From positions 6,882,001 to 6,946,000 of the forward strand of contig JBHGNT010000004.1 in the NCBI GenBank assembly GCA_043228905.1: 64,000 bases of DNA, written 5' to 3'. The stretch comes from Azolla caroliniana. Lineage: Eukaryota > Polypodiophyta. A program made the position numbers and the translations under genes. Numbering within the stretch: position 1 is the first letter of the stretch; every line of letters starts with the position of its first letter. Under the pieces are notes generated by a model that saw only the letters and a list, made by a program, of their open reading frames with translations, was not told the origin of the DNA and ran no database searches. Below are positions 30,564 through 43,800 of the stretch, in pieces.

Positions 30564-30995
30564 TGTCAGGAACAATACTAAGACAGAGAAGGAATTAGTA
30601 CTAAAAGAAGTATTAGTACTACAAGAGGTGAAGAACTCTCGAGAGAAGGAAAGAGTGAGTGAGAGGGAGGGAGAGAGAGATCGAGAGAGAGAGAGAGAGT
30701 GATGATAAGAAAAGATATATATTATGTGAAGAAAATGTACAGTAGCTAGGAGGCTTAAGACTGGCGTTGAACCGATTTGGTTCGAAATAATGCCTTGTCC
30801 CTCCTTTTATAGTGTTCTAAGGAATACTCCTGAAGTTTTTAGAATGTTCCAGAGAAATCTGGAATATACATCAATTTTCTATAATAAAACATAAAAGAAA
30901 ATAATATTTTACGTATTATAATGTATAGTCTAATGGTCAAGAGCTCGACCCATGTAGCATAAGGTCATGGGTTCGAGTCTTGCCATATCATGACA
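30564..30995 (-). repeat. 3' LTR of gypsy D
   Basis: About 432 bp. On the minus strand it contains TATAAAAGG (from plus CCTTTTATA near 30808) and the predicted RNA 5'-end segment AAATCGGTTCAA (30767-30778 complement). A tRNA-like box A/box B pair lies at 30926-30980 on the plus strand. Confidence 0.9.
30926..30980 (+). other. tRNA-like module in the D 3' LTR (box A and box B)
   Basis: Box A TAGTCTAATGG lies at 30926-30936 and box B GGTTCGAGTCT at 30970-30980, spaced as in tRNA genes and tRNA-derived SINEs. It is antisense to D. The same module recurs in the other LTR of D (35781-35835) and, on the opposite strand, in both LTRs of E. It cannot be folded as a proper tRNA by eye. Confidence 0.6.
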
Positions 30996-30996
30996 C

Positions 30997-33900
30997 TATC
31001 CCCCCTTTAAAACGACGAGTGTAACGAGTCGTTTTGGATTGAGGACCCGGTTTGTCTGGATATTGACGATGGAAGTCTTCAAGAAGAGCACGAGCATTAG
31101 TGACATTCTCTATCGGTTCCCAAGTACGCTCGCTGGGACTATATCCTAGCCAATCGACTAGATAGTAGAGCTTGTTGCGAACAAGCTTGGAATCAAGGAT
31201 GGCGGCAACCTCGTACTCAGGTCCATCTTCAAGCTCGATCGGGGGTGGAGGCTGTGTAATACGTCCTGGGATGGTGCTCTCTTGATAGGGTTCAAGGAAA
31301 GAACTATGAAACACCGGATGTATCCGAAGTTGTGGAGGTAGATCAAGACGAAAAGCGACATCATTAATCTTTCCTATAATACGGAAGGGACCTAATCGCC
31401 GATAATCCAACTTCTCGCATGGGCGAGTAGTCTTGATGTGTCGTCGGAGTAGCCATACCCGATCTCCAATGTTAAAACTAGATGGGAGTCGATGACGATC
31501 CGCATAAACCTTGTGTGTTTCTTGAGCTTGTTGGAGATGAGTAGATAAATCCGCTTGTATCTTGCGTAACCTCTCCAAACGATCCTCTGCGCAAGGATTT
31601 GTGGACACCTTTGGGGTTTCAAGTACACACCACCGGGGGTGACATCCTGTATAAGCATAAAATGGTGTAACTTTAGTGGATGCGTGGATAGAGTTGTTAT
31701 AGGCAAATTCGGCGAAGTGGAGAATATCTGCCCAGTCATCCTGATGATAGCTGAGAAAGCACCGCAGATACTGCTCTAGCGTTTGATTAGTTCGTTCGGC
31801 TTGGCCGTCGGTTTGTGGGTGGTAGCCGGAGGAGAGGTTACAAGTGACCTTGAGAATGTTAAAAAGGTGCTTCCAGAATTTTGACACGAACTGGGGTCCA
31901 CGGTCGCTGATGATACTATCGGAAGTCCATGATGCCGACATACTTCACGCATGACAATTTCGGCAGTGTCTTCACTGGAGATCTCCTTAGTACATGGCAA
32001 GAAATGAGCCATCTTCGTATATCGATCGACCACTGTTAGAATCGCATTGAACCCCTTAGAGACTGGAAGATCTGTGATGAAGTCTAGAGCAATGGATTGC
32101 CACGACTTGCTTGGAATTGGTAATGGTTGTAATAAACCATATGGATGATGCCTTGGCATTTTCGCTCTGCAGCATGTATCACACGTCCGAACAAAATCCT
32201 TGACAAATTGTCGCATACAGGGCCACCAGAATGATCGTTGTACTAAATGTAACGTTTTAGTACTACCAAAATGCCCAGCTGTATATGTGTCATGATAGTT
32301 TTGTACTACTTGAAGGCGGCAAGAACCATTAGGAACGTACAAAAGTTCTTTAAAGAAGAGTAATCCATCATGGTATTTGAATTGCTGATAGTCCGTACCT
32401 GGTGGTTGCGACTGTGAACACGACGCTCGAGAGGGATCAATTTGTGCTAGTATAGCTTGGGCGAACGCATCTGTCTTCAAGTCTTCGCGTATGGTATCGA
32501 TAATGCGGGAATCCATGGGCATGTCAAAGATCTGTGTTGCGTGTAGTCGTGCCGGTCCCAAGATGACTTGTTTTTGGTTATCGAAAGTTGGCTCGCCGGG
32601 ACGGGGTGCTAGATACGAACGCCGTGATAATGCATCTGCCTTCCCTTGGTGCTTCCCCAGACGATATGCAATTTTGAAGTCAAAACGCGTGAGGAAGTGG
32701 GCCCATCGAGCTTGACGTCGATTCAACACACGAGCATCCTGAAAGTAGGCAAGGTTCTTGTGGTCACTAAATACGGTGACCGGATGAGAGGATCCCTCCA
32801 GAAAATGCCTCCATTGCATAAAAGAATGCACTATTGCCAATAGCTCCTTATCATGAATTTCATAGTTGATTTCGGCGGCGTCAAACTTGCGTGAGTGAAA
32901 AGCCACAGGATGTAGCTTCTCATCATTCCCCTGTTGTGACAGAATGCTCCCCAATGCAAAATCCGATGCGTCAGCTTCGATAATGAATGATTTTTCCGGA
33001 TCGACATGAGCTAGAATTGGAGCCGATGTAAATGCCTTTTTAAGACTCTCGAAAGCCATGTCCGTTTCTTCAGACCAGATGAACGGTTGTCCCTTCCTGG
33101 TAAGTTGTGTGAGAGGTAGAACGATCTTTGAGTAATCTTGTATGAACTTCCGGTAAAAATTGGCAAAGCCTAGGAAGCATTGCACATCCCGCACCGAACG
33201 CGGAGTCTACCATTCTACCACAGTTTTGACCTTAGCTGGGTCCATGGAGATGCCTTCTGACGAAATGATGTAGCCGAGAAATTCCACTTGGTTGCACCCG
33301 AAACTACATTTTTCCAGCTTTGCATACATACCATGTTCTCGAAGTCATTTTAGTACTAATAGTACATGAGAATCATGTTCTTCTTGGGTCTTTGAATAAA
33401 CCAGTAGATCATCCAAATAGATGATCAAACAATCATCCAATAGATCTCGGAATATATCATTAGCCATGTGCTGGAAGACTGCCGGCGCATTAGTGAGGCC
33501 GAACGACATGACCATATACTCGAAGTGCCCATATCTGGTGCGAAACGCGGTCTTCCATTCGTCTCCTGGTCGGATCTGTACGAGGTTATATGCTCCCGGT
33601 AAGTCGATCTTCGTGAAGAACCTGACACCATTGATCCGTTCTAAAAGACTTGAGATAAGGGGAAGAGCATACCTATTCCTGATTGTAACCTTATTCAGGC
33701 CACGGTAATCTACAACGAGACGAAGCGATCCATCCTTTTTCTTGATGAAGAAAATGGGCGCGCCGGCTGGAGATTTCGAATGCCGAATGAAACCATTTTC
33801 CAAATTCTCCTCTATATAGGCCCGAAGGACTTCCAGCTCGGTTGGTGACAAATTGTAGATCGGTCCCCATGGCGGCTCTTTTTCCGGTTGTAAATCGATG

Positions 33901-35326
33901 GGGCAATCGTACGGTCGATGATGAGGAAGTGTGTTGGCTTGTACTTTATCGAACACATCGGCGTAATGACGATACTTCTAGGGAAGTTGAACGGTGGATT
34001 CTTCTTTAGTGGTGCTGGAGGGGTTTACTGATATTGCAAAGAGGAACATTTCCTCCTTGCGCCCTTCTTTACGCAACTAATGTAGCGAAATGGTTGCCAT
34101 CTTCTGAGTTGACCCTTGGGTTTGTCGACACTGGATTTCTCTTGTTCTCCAATCTTTGTCTGGGTTATGTAACTCGAACCACGACAATCCTAAAACTATG
34201 GGATGTTCTGGGATACTAATAATATTAAATGATACTACACATGCTAAGTTATCTAGGACAATATTAATGGGCTCTGACTCTTCTATGATATTTCCGGAAG
34301 CAATGGGACGTCCATCAATGACTACTAGAGAGGCTGGACATTGGAGTTTTCTTAGGGATATCTTATGAGGTTGAGCAAATTTCTTATCCATAAAGCAAGA
34401 GTTAGCTGCTTTTCTTCTTCGGATAATGGCCCTCGATGACGTGTAGTATCAATCTCCATCGGAGTCGGAGTATTCGCTGGAGGCGCATTATATGACTCCC
34501 TCGGAAAAGGTCTTGCTACCACTAAGGCGTAGGTGGGCTCTGATCTTGCCCTCGGCATCTGTAGCTGTCGTTCCGAACGTCGCTCAAAGAGGTGGTTGTC
34601 ACATCTCACCGCGCGACTGATTGCTTCTGTTAAGGACTTTGGCTCTTCGGGGAAGGTCAAGAGTAAATCCTTGACGTCGTTGCGTAAACCATAACGGAAT
34701 TGCTCCATCAACGCTTGATCATCCCAAGGGATATCGGCGGCGAGTAGACGAAAATCTGCAGCGTATGCGGAGGCTGGACGGTCACCTTAGCGTAATCGCC
34801 GAATTTTGTTGATTGCGGTCCTGATGTTGTCAGTATCTCCAAAACATGCTTTAAACTCACCTAGAAACTCTTCAAAATTGTTGAGTAACGGAGATTCCTT
34901 TTCTAATAGCGGAGCGAACCATGCCAACGCTTAGCCACTTAACAAAGTGCCTACTAAACCCACTCGTGATGCATCGGTGGGATATCGGGAAGGATGCATT
35001 TGAATAACTAATTGTACCTGGTTAAGGAACCCTCTAAATTGCGATCGTGTTCCATCGAACTTCATGGGAAGGCCAATCTTGGGTTCTTTATGAATCCCTT
35101 GTGTTCCGGGCCCTTGTTGTTGCATCGCTACGATGGTTGCTTCGAGTTGTTGCACGCATAACGCAAGTTCCCCATGCTGTTGTTGCGTTTGCTGCTTTTC
35201 TAAGGAGATTTGTTGAAGATCCCCCAGCAACCGTTGGTTTTCTTGTTCCAAAGCATGGAACTTCTCTTTCAAGCATTGAAATTCCGAGAAAACAGATTGA
35301 TATTCTTCAGCGCTAACAGTGGCCAT
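30997..35326 (-). pseudogene. Gypsy D gag-pol, deleted and frameshifted
   Basis: Fragments on the minus strand: gag N-terminus with Gln-rich coiled coil (35326-34931), gag middle (34711-34352), protease remainder (34391-34077, [16 protein letters not shown]), RT (33956-33345, [16 protein letters not shown]), RT/RNase H/integrase (33194-31776) and integrase C-terminus with chromodomain (31941-30988). Frame changes lie near 33950, 33200-33340 and 31780-31940. At the site where E has a premature stop, D keeps a Gln codon (KTQEEHD). Codon use and residues match E throughout. Confidence 0.88.
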
Positions 35327-35386
35327 GGGATGAAAGAAAAGAGGAATAAGAGATTAGTGGGAAATGAGAGAGACAGAAGGTAGGGC

Positions 35387-35398
35387 AAATCGGTTCAA
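35387..35398 (-). other. Putative self-priming site of gypsy D
   Basis: Two bases inside the 5' LTR, the minus strand reads TTGAACCGATTT, the exact complement of AAATCGGTTCAA in the LTR. It does not begin TGG as a tRNA-3'-end primer site would. Confidence 0.75.
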
Positions 35399-35400
35399 AC

Positions 35401-35517
35401 TGTCAGGAACAGTACTAAGACAGAGAAGGAATTAGTACTAAAAGAAGTATTAGTACTACAAGAGGTGAAGAACTCTCGAGAGAAGGAAAGAGTGAGTGAG
35501 AGGGAGGGAGGGAGAGA

Positions 35518-35557
<40 letters not shown>

Positions 35558-35850
35558 TGATAAGAAAAGATATATATTATGTGAAGAAAATGTACAGTAG
35601 CTAGGAGGCTTAAGATTGGCGTTGAACCGATTTGGTTCGAAATAATGCCTTGTCCCTCCTTTTATGGTGTTCTAAGGAATACTCCTGAAGTTTCTAGAAT
35701 GTTCCAGAGAAATCTGGAATATACATCAATTTTATATAATAAAACATAAAAGAAAATAATATTCTACGTATTACAATGTATAGTCAAATGGTCAAGAGCT
35801 CGACCCATGTAGCATAAGGTCATGGGTTCGAGTCTTGCCATATCATGACA
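35401..35850 (-). repeat. 5' LTR of gypsy D
   Basis: About 450 bp with a GA run (35521-35554). The TATA box is mutated to CATAAAAGG (plus CCTTTTATGG near 35659). AAATCGGTTCAA lies on the minus strand at 35622-35633. Confidence 0.9.
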
Positions 35851-35855
35851 ATGTG

Positions 35856-38800
35856 CTTTCTCTTGGAATGATACGCCACGTTCTTCGCAATGTGGATGGC
35901 ACTTTGACTGTCGCAACAGAGCCGATATTCCTCTTGCCGGATCCCTAACTCTCTGATGAAGTCTTTCATCCATAATATTTCCTTGCCGGCTTCCACAATC
36001 GCCATGTACTCCGCCTCCGTGGTTGGCAACGCAACCGTCTTCAGCAACCTCGACTGCCACGAATAACTCCCCTTGCATATGTCATAACATATCTCAATGT
36101 TGATCCATAATATTTCCTTGACGGCTTCCACAATCGCCATGTACTCCGCCTCCGTGGCTGGCAATGCAACCGTCTTCTACAACCTCGACTGCCACGAAAC
36201 AACTCCCCTTGCATATGTCATAACATATCTCAATGTTGACCGATTGGTATCTGCATCATCTGACATGTTTGAATCCGTGAAACTGTCAAGTTGGGGTTTG
36301 CCGGAGCCAAATCGGAGACACATACTTGAGGTGCCTTTCAAGTACCGGGGTATCTATTTTACTACATTCTAGTGCTCATTGCCGAGATTGCTCATAAACC
36401 GGCTCACCACTCTGATTGCATATCCGATATTCGATCGGGTACACATCATTGCGTACATTAAGCTCCCGACGGCAGAGGCATATGGTATCTTCATCATATC
36501 CGCCCTCTCTGCCTTCATCTTCGGGCTTTGCTTACCGGATAACCTGCAATTTGCCGGGAGTGTCGATTCGACCGATTTTGCTTCTGACATGTTGAACCGC
36601 TGAAGCACCTTTGTCACGAACTTCTCTTGTGACAACCACAATTGCTTCTTTGACCGGTCTCGAATGATATGCATCCCCAGTATTTGTCTTGCCGGACCCA
36701 AGTCTTTAATTGAGAAGGTCTAGTTCAAGGCCTTCTTCAGCATCTGTATCTTGACTTGGTCTCGTCCGACGATCAACATGTCGTCCACGTACAGGAGCAA
36801 TATCAGGAATTCTCCTCCATCAAATTTCTTCACAAACACGCAGTGATCGGCCTACGTCTTGTGGTACCGTTTATCGGTCATGAAGGAGTCGAACTTCCGA
36901 TACCATTTCCGGGGAGCCTGCTTCAAATCGTAGAGGCTCTTCTTAAACCAACAAACTAGGTGCTCTTTCCCTTTCTTCACAAATCCCTCCGGTTGCTGCA
37001 TGTAGATCTCCTCTTCGAGGTTGCCGTGGAGGAACGCCGTCTTCACGACTAACTGCTCTACCTCGAGGTCCATGCTTGCCGCTATGCTCAACACCGTCTA
37101 GATGGAAGTCATCTTTACTACCGGGGCAAATATCTCGTCGAAGTCCACACCCTTCTTCTGCTGGAACCCCTTCACCATGATCTTGGCTTTGTATCTCGGG
37201 GGGTTACCGGCATCTCCCAGTTTCAGCTTGTACACCCACTTGTTTCGGAGTGCCCTCTTTCCTTTCAGCAACTCCACCAATTCATACGTGTGGTTCTCAT
37301 GCAGGGAATCCATCTCGTCCTGCATGGCACTCAACCACTTGCGGCTATGGGTGTCATCCCTAGCCTCTTCGAAGCTTTCCGGCTCCCCCTCATCGGTCAG
37401 CAACACATGCTCTGCATCCGGAAATATCCAGGGGGCTCTTCTTTCCCGAAGAGGATATATCCGTCCTCAGTTTTCGATAACCGGCTCCTGCGTCTGTTCT
37501 TCATCCGAATCCGATTCGGGGTCTTGTCCGGTTCCGGTTTCAGCTTCCTCTCCTTCTTCTGCCGATTCGGTATCCTCACTGTATACGGCTGGTTCTTCGA
37601 GTGTCAACCGGCTCTTAGCCGGGTAGGTCCGAATCTCATCGGTCCGATCCTTACCGATCGACTCAGAGTTCATTATCTTCTTCTCCGACTCCCAGTCGGC
37701 AAGGGTCTTGTCCTCCATGAAGATAATATCTCGACTCCGGAACACCGGGGTCCCACACTCGGTAGCCGAACTCATCATCACCATATCCGAGGAATATCCA
37801 AGGCCAGGAGTTTGGATCCAACTTTGCTCTCCGGTCCTTTGCAACATGCACGTAAGCGAGACACCCGAACACCTCTAGATGCTGGTAAGACACTTCCTTA
37901 CCGGTCCACACTCTCTATGGCATGTCTCCGTCCAAGGGTACTGAGGGTGATCTGTTTATCACGTACGTCGATGTCGTCAGTGCCTCAGCCCAAAACGTCT
38001 TGGGTAACTTGGCATGTGCTAGCATACTCCGAACCCTCTCCATTATGGTCTGGTTCATCCTCTTGGCCAACCCATTGAGTTCCGGCGTCTTCGGCACGAT
38101 AAATTCGAGCCGAATTCCCTTCGAGCAACAATACTCCTCGAATTGCCCCTGATATTCTCCTCTGTTATCTACTCGAACCACCTTCAACTTCCGACCGGTT
38201 TCTCTTTCCATTCTCGCGTGGAGCTCCTTGAAGATGGATAACACTTGATCCTTCGTCTTCAATGGTGTGGCCCACAACTTCTGGCTGTGGTCATCTATGA
38301 ACATCACGAAGTACTGTGATCCGGCATGTGACTCACTTGACACACATCGGTATGCACCAGCTCCAGTGGTGCATTACGTCTCATCGGTGGCCTTGATCGG
38401 AAGGAGGTCCGGTTTTGCTTACCAGCCAGGCAGTCGGTGCACCTCTCAAGATGCACGTCCTTCACCGGAATGAGGTTGTCTTCGGCAAGCCTCTTCATCC
38501 CCTTCTCGCTCATGTGACACAATCTCTTGTGCCACAACTCACCGGTAGTGTCAGATGCCACGTTCATGTCTTCCCGGCATAACCGGGCATTCATTAGATA
38601 CAACGTGTTGACTTTCCGGGCCCGAGCCATTATTAGGCTCCCTTTGCAGAACTTCATGACACCATTCTGGATGCTACGCATGTAGCCTTCATCATCTAGC
38701 CGACCGGCTGATATCAGGTTTAGTCGAACCTCCAGAATGTGTCGGACATCCTTCAACAACAGCTTGCATTTGGTTGATGTTGTCAACAACACATCTCCTA

Positions 38801-39839
38801 TGCCGACAATTCGGCATGTCCCTTCATTCCCCATCCGAACACAACCGTGCTCACTGCTTGTGTAGGATGAGAAGCATTTCCGGTCCGGGGTAAGGTGGAA
38901 TGACGCTCCGGAATCGACAATCCATGTTGTCTCGTCGCCGGCAAGGTTCAACTCACTCTCCTCGGTGATGAGCATCAACTCTTCTTCACTTGTTGCGATC
39001 GCCGTCGTTCCCTTCCGGTTCGGGCCTCGCCGATCTGAACCGTTTCGGTCCGACGACTTCTTCGAATCGGTATTGTTGGTTCCCTTGTCTTTCCGGAAAT
39101 GCCGACAGTTCTTCCGGAAGTGCCCCGGCTTGCCGCAATAGAAGCAAGTAGGCCTTCCCCTTGACTTTGACCGTGTCCCCGACTTTTCCCGGTTTTGGGG
39201 ACTCCGGTTCCTTTGTCTTCTGCGTTCCGATTTGGTAAGGAGCGCTTTGGAGTCGGAGATTGTATCCTTGTCTTTCTGACGCGCCTCCTCATCTAGCAAG
39301 CTCGACTTGACTCTTGCTAGGGATAGCTGTTTTACTTCCGGCCCGGCGTTGCCCAACGTGATAACTAATGTCTCCCAGCTATCCGGGAGGGAACCGAGCA
39401 AGAGTAGTGCTAGTACCTCATCGGCGAGAGGTACTTCCGATGAGGTTGCCTGATGTATTAGCCCTTGGAAGGCATTCGCGCGCTCCACCATACTGGAGCC
39501 GTCTTGGTACCGGAGCCTCACTAGCTCCTGAAATACCGAAACCCGATTAACAACATTTTTGTTCTAAAACATAATGCCGATCTTCTCCCAGAGTTCATGA
39601 GCCTTGCTCTCTTCATTGAAGTTGTTGTACAGGATCATGTTGATGAAACACCGTATGTACGCCGTTGTCTTCATGTGCATCACCTCCCATATCGTGGCAT
39701 TGATCTTGTCCGGTCTCATGTCCCCGAATTGAACCTGCAACCAGAGATCTTTGATCACGAGCATGTCCCTCATCTTCGACTTCCACACTGAGTAGTTGGA
39801 GCCAGTGAGCTTGAACATGCCTCCCAACGAATCTTCCAT
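35856..39839 (-). pseudogene. Copia B gag-pol
   Basis: Gag starts at 39839 (MEDSLGGMFKLTGSNYSVW). An in-frame TAG lies at about 39562-39564. The zinc knuckle CFYCGKPGHFRKNC lies near 39100-39141, the protease motif DSGASFHLT near 38890-38920, and the GAG-pre-IN LWHKRLCHMSEKG near 38510-38550. A frameshift near 38345 leads to the integrase (VMFIDDHSQ, 38343-37915). RT runs over about 37406-36369 (NKWVYKLKLGD; KSLYDLKQAPRKWY), interrupted by stops and losing the YVDD segment from a clean frame. RNase H follows, duplicated by a 135-bp tandem repeat. The gag closely matches that of element G. Confidence 0.82.
35968..36237 (-). repeat. 135-bp tandem duplication inside copia B RNase H
   Basis: Units 35968-36102 and 36103-36237 both begin ATCCATAATATTTCCTTG. 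They duplicate the VALPTTEAEYMAIVEAGKE part of RNase H. Confidence 0.88.
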
Positions 39840-39855
39840 TTTTCTGTGTCGTTTC

Positions 39856-39867
39856 GCTCTGATACCA
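39856..39867 (-). other. Primer-binding site of copia B (tRNA-iMet type)
   Basis: The minus strand reads TGGTATCAGAGC three bases after the 5' LTR end. This is the usual plant initiator-Met primer site. Confidence 0.88.
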
Positions 39868-39870
39868 GAT

Positions 39871-40403
39871 TGGCAGGAATATGCGGAATAATCTTTGGCA
39901 ACAACCGAGACTTAGATCACTTAATGATAATCAAACACAGAAGAAATGAGAAATGGAAGTAAGTACACAAACAGAAGAGAATGCACAGGATGTTAACGTG
40001 GAAACCCTAAATGGGAAAAACCACGGGAGTCCACAGACTTCGAACTATCACTATGTTAAGGAGAATACAACAAGGGAACATAGAGGCAACGACCTCGTGC
40101 TTACAATCTTCGCCTGGAGATGGTTACAGTAGAGACTCACTCTGTCTCTCTCTGTCTCTGTCTCTCTTTCCCTCTGCTACGCTCTGTACAACAGTTGCAC
40201 CAAAATAACACTATACAAAATAATGACCACACAATGATACACACATGCCCTAGGTCATATTTATACTAATATGACTTTAGGACTATTTAAAGATATATCC
40301 CCAATGGGCTCTCAGAAACATATTTCCATATATGTCCCTTAATTCGGTGAGAGGTTCTCACCGGGCCTTCATCATCCCATCCGGAGGGATTGAGATCCTA
40401 ACA
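39871..40403 (-). repeat. 5' LTR of copia B
   Basis: Begins TGGCAGGAATATGCGG and ends GATCCTAACA on the plus strand. About 533 bp and clearly homologous to 29368-29958, with substitutions and indels, so B is older than C and E. Confidence 0.88.
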
Positions 40404-40439
40404 CAATGTGTACATTCCCAGGATTTGCTTTGCCGAACC

Positions 40440-40827
40440 TGTAGAAAGTAGCGTGCGGAAGCAAGTATGAAGACCGAACAGAAGAGAGGAAACTCAGGTT
40501 CAATGCAGAGCTTGAGCTTACACGGTATACGCAGGAGAGACAGAGAGAGAGAAACACAAAAACTATATTCAACAATAATACTCAATCTGTACATAAGACG
40601 TGCTTCAGTGAACACTTTTATACAAGTCCTAGAAGGACTGACCGAAGTACTGACAGTACTTCAATGCTCATTAAGAGCTCCTACACTAACTCCCAAATAT
40701 ATTCCTCACGGAATATCTTTCCTAACGGCATCCCGGTTTACGCACTTGGCCTAACCGATCGGTCCCAACCGATCCGGTCCTCGGCTTCTTCAGCCGATCC
40801 AGCCGATGTTGAGGTTGTCTCTCAACA
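40440..40827 (-). repeat. 3' LTR of copia C
   Basis: 388 bp, TGTAGAAAGTAGCG to TCTCTCAACA on plus. Confidence 0.93.
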
Positions 40828-43800
40828 CTCCCCCTCAAGCTCAACTCGAGGCTCTTCGGGATCCTCGGACTCACAGCTCCGGTTCCTCCTGGCTTCACGC
40901 CTCGCTCGCGCTCCTCGACCTGTTCGACTCCGCGCGCTTCGACCCTTCCGGTCGGCTTGTCTGCTCATGCGGCCCTTATAAGCTCTTCTGCTGTTGCGGT
41001 GTTGACGCTTCTCCTGCTGCCTTTTCTTCCACTTGGGCCTCGGTTGATTCACCGTGTCTGAGTCAAACATCCGAACCGATTCGGCTACCTCTGATCGGTT
41101 TTCGCTCTCGTCCGAGTTGGCTGTCTCCAACTCGTCTTCGGTCTTCTCGCCCTCGATGGCATCATCTCCCCCATGCGTGGTTGGCTTCGGCTCTCTCCTT
41201 CGGCTGCTCCCCTTCTGTCCGCTTCCGGACTTCTCCGCGGGTCCGCCCTCGGCTTCTTCAGCCGATCCGAAGTCGAACTCAACAACCGAGTCAACTGACT
41301 CGGTGGTGTCGCGGTCTCCGCTCCTTTCCTGCTGCCTTGCTTGGTCGTTCGGGACTGTTCTCCCCCTCAAGCTCGGCACATCGAGGTGACGCAACCCGAG
41401 CGCACCTGAGAATTGCCGCAACTTGTCCAGACCAAGAGGCTTTGTGAAGATGTCGGCAGTCTGCCGATCCGTCGGCATGTACTGAAGTTCGACTTCACCG
41501 GAAAGGGCACGCTCACGGACGAAATGGTAATGCACCTCAATGTGCTTGGTCCGTGCGTGAAAAACGGGGTTCTTCGCGAGCTGGGTGCTGCTGAGGTTGT
41601 CGTAGTAGATCGTCGTCGGATCTGACACCTCCTCTTGCAGGTCCTTAAGTAGCCGCTTCAACCATATGGCTTCGCATGTCGCGATAGATGCTCCTTGGTA
41701 CTCAGCTTCGGTGCTCGACAGGGCAACTGTCGGCTGCTTCTTACTGCTCCACGCGATCGCGACACTCCCGAGGGAGAACGCGTATCCAGACGTGGATCGG
41801 CGATCGGCGATCGGCGGCATTGCCAGCCCAATTAGCATCGGTGTAGCCGACTAACCGCGCGGCTGCACCGGTCCGATATAGGAATCCCCAGTCCTTAGTG
41901 CCGTTGACATACCGAAGTATGCGTTGCACACACTTAAGGTGCTCCTCGGTAGGTCGCGCCATGAACTGACTGATCACCCCGACCGGATAACTGAGGTCGG
42001 GTCGGGTGATGGTCAAGTATATGAGGCTTCCGACAATTTGTCGGAACCTCGTCGGGTCGCATACCTTTCCCGTATCGGGACGAAGCTTGACGGTTCTGTC
42101 TAGAGGAGTCGAGACGGACTTACAGGCTGCCATCCCGAATTTGAAGAGCATACTCAGCACGTAATGACGTTGGCTGATCAATATGCCTTTAGAGGTACGG
42201 ATCACTTCGATCCCGAGGAAGTAATGAAGGTCCCCCGGATCCTTCATGTCGAACGATGCCGCAAGCTGGAGCTTCACGCGGTTGATTTCACCTAGGTCGG
42301 CGCCGGTGATGACCAAGTCATCAACATACAGTAAAATACTAACCGGTCCGAGTCGACCTTTCCGGATGAACAGGGAAGAGTCCGATTTTGACGTGACGAA
42401 GCCCAACCGATGCAGTTGTTGCGTGATCTTCGCGTTCCAGGCACGCGGGGCTTGCTTCAGTCCATAAAGGGACTTCTTCAGTCGGCATACTGCCGAGGAG
42501 TTTGTTCCGGAGTGAAATCCGGGGGCTGTACCATGTACACCTGTTCCTCAAGGTCACCTTGCAGGAACGCATTCTTTACATCCATCTGATGTAAGTGCCA
42601 CCCCTTGGCCGCGGCTACTGCGAGCAAAACACGGACGGTCGTCATTTTCGCGACCGGCGCAAACGTCTCATCATAGTCGATGCCGTGTTTCTGCACATAG
42701 CCCTTTGCCACTAGCCGAGCCTTGTACCGGTTGACCGAGCCATCGGTGTTGTGCTTGACTTTGTACACCCATCTACACCCGATCGGCTTCACACCCTTCG
42801 GTGCGTCAACCAGGTCCTAGGTCTCGTTCTCCGCCAATGCGTGCATCTCTTCCTCCATCGCGGCACGCCAATTCGCGTCTTTAGCCGCTTCTGCGTAGCT
42901 CTCCGGCTCACGCACTTCCGCTACACGGGTCATGTACGCATAATGATGCGCCATGTACTCGTTGTATCCGAACCGCAAAACAGGATTCTTCTGGCGGGTA
43001 GATCGGCGTAATCTCACATTAGCCAATGTCGAGGCCTTCTCGGTCGACGCGGTCTTCACCTTTAAAGACCCGTCACCGGTTCCCTCGGAGTCGGACTTGC
43101 GTCGGTCTGACTTGTTCCTTTTCGTGCCGGAATGCAACACCTTCTTCTTCCCTTTCTCTTTGCGCGTAAGCCGTCTCCTCGGCTTCCTGCGCGGGGAATG
43201 CACGGCCGAGTCTCCACTACTCTCCGACACTTCATCGGACTGGTCGTACCGACTCAGTCGTGCAATCGGTCCACTTAACTGCAGTGAAATCGGACTCTCT
43301 TCGCGAGTCTCGATTTCGGGCTCATCCGGAGGCATCTCGGCCTCGCTGACCTCATCGTTAGAGCTCGGATTGGAGTCGAGGTTTGTAGTCGGGGGCAGGT
43401 ACCAGGACGCGGACTTGTCAAACACAACGTTGCGGCTAACACGCGCTTGTTTGGTGCTAGGGTTATAGCACTTATAACCCTTCTGCTCGTCCGAGTAACC
43501 GACCAAGATGCACTTCTTGGCCTTTGCGTCCAGCTTCCTCCTTTTCTCCTTCGGTATATGCACATACGCAATGCTACCGAACACCCTCAAGTGTTGCAAG
43601 TTCGGCTTCGTTCTGAAATATAGCTCGTGCGCCGACACTTTGTCTCCAATCCGGTTCTGGATGTATACCGCGGTCCTTACCGCCTCGGCCCAATAGAACT
43701 TGGGCAAGCTCTTCTCCTCTAGCATTGCCCGTGCCGCTTCCACAACTGACCGATTCTTCCTCTCGGCCACACCGTTCTGTTCTGGCGTGTATCTACAACT

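Larger units (their letters stand above)
30564..35850 (-). mobile_element. Gypsy element D (Tf1/sushi-like chromovirus family), degenerate copy
   Basis: The TSD ATGTG lies at 30559-30563 and 35851-35855, inside copia B. LTRs are 30564-30995 and 35401-35850 and start TGTCAGG, end CATGACA on plus. The PPT is at 30996-31010. Gag begins at 35326. A deletion joins gag (after SEEEKQ) to the middle of the protease (NSCFMD), removing the zinc knuckle, the frameshift region and the start of PR. The LTRs differ by roughly nine bases plus microsatellite length, so D is older than its relative E. Confidence 0.9.
29368..40403 (-). mobile_element. Copia element B, complete with TSD, containing gypsy D
   Basis: Target-site duplication CAATG lies at 29363-29367 and 40404-40408. 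LTRs are at 29368-29958 and 39871-40403 and start TG, end CA. A primer-binding site for initiator tRNA-Met (complement GCTCTGATACCA on plus) lies at 39856-39867, and the PPT is at 29959-29975. Removing D (30564-35850) leaves a normal gag-PR-IN-RT-RH order on the minus strand. The element has stops, a frameshift and internal tandem repeats, so it is not autonomous now. Confidence 0.88.

Noticed and set aside
30926-30980. A functional tRNA gene in the D LTR
   Set aside because: Boxes A and B are present but the acceptor and anticodon stems do not form with normal lengths.
37102-38078. Plus-strand ORFs of 174 and 262 codons antisense to copia B
   Set aside because: They are shadows of the minus-strand integrase and RT frames, with unusual composition.
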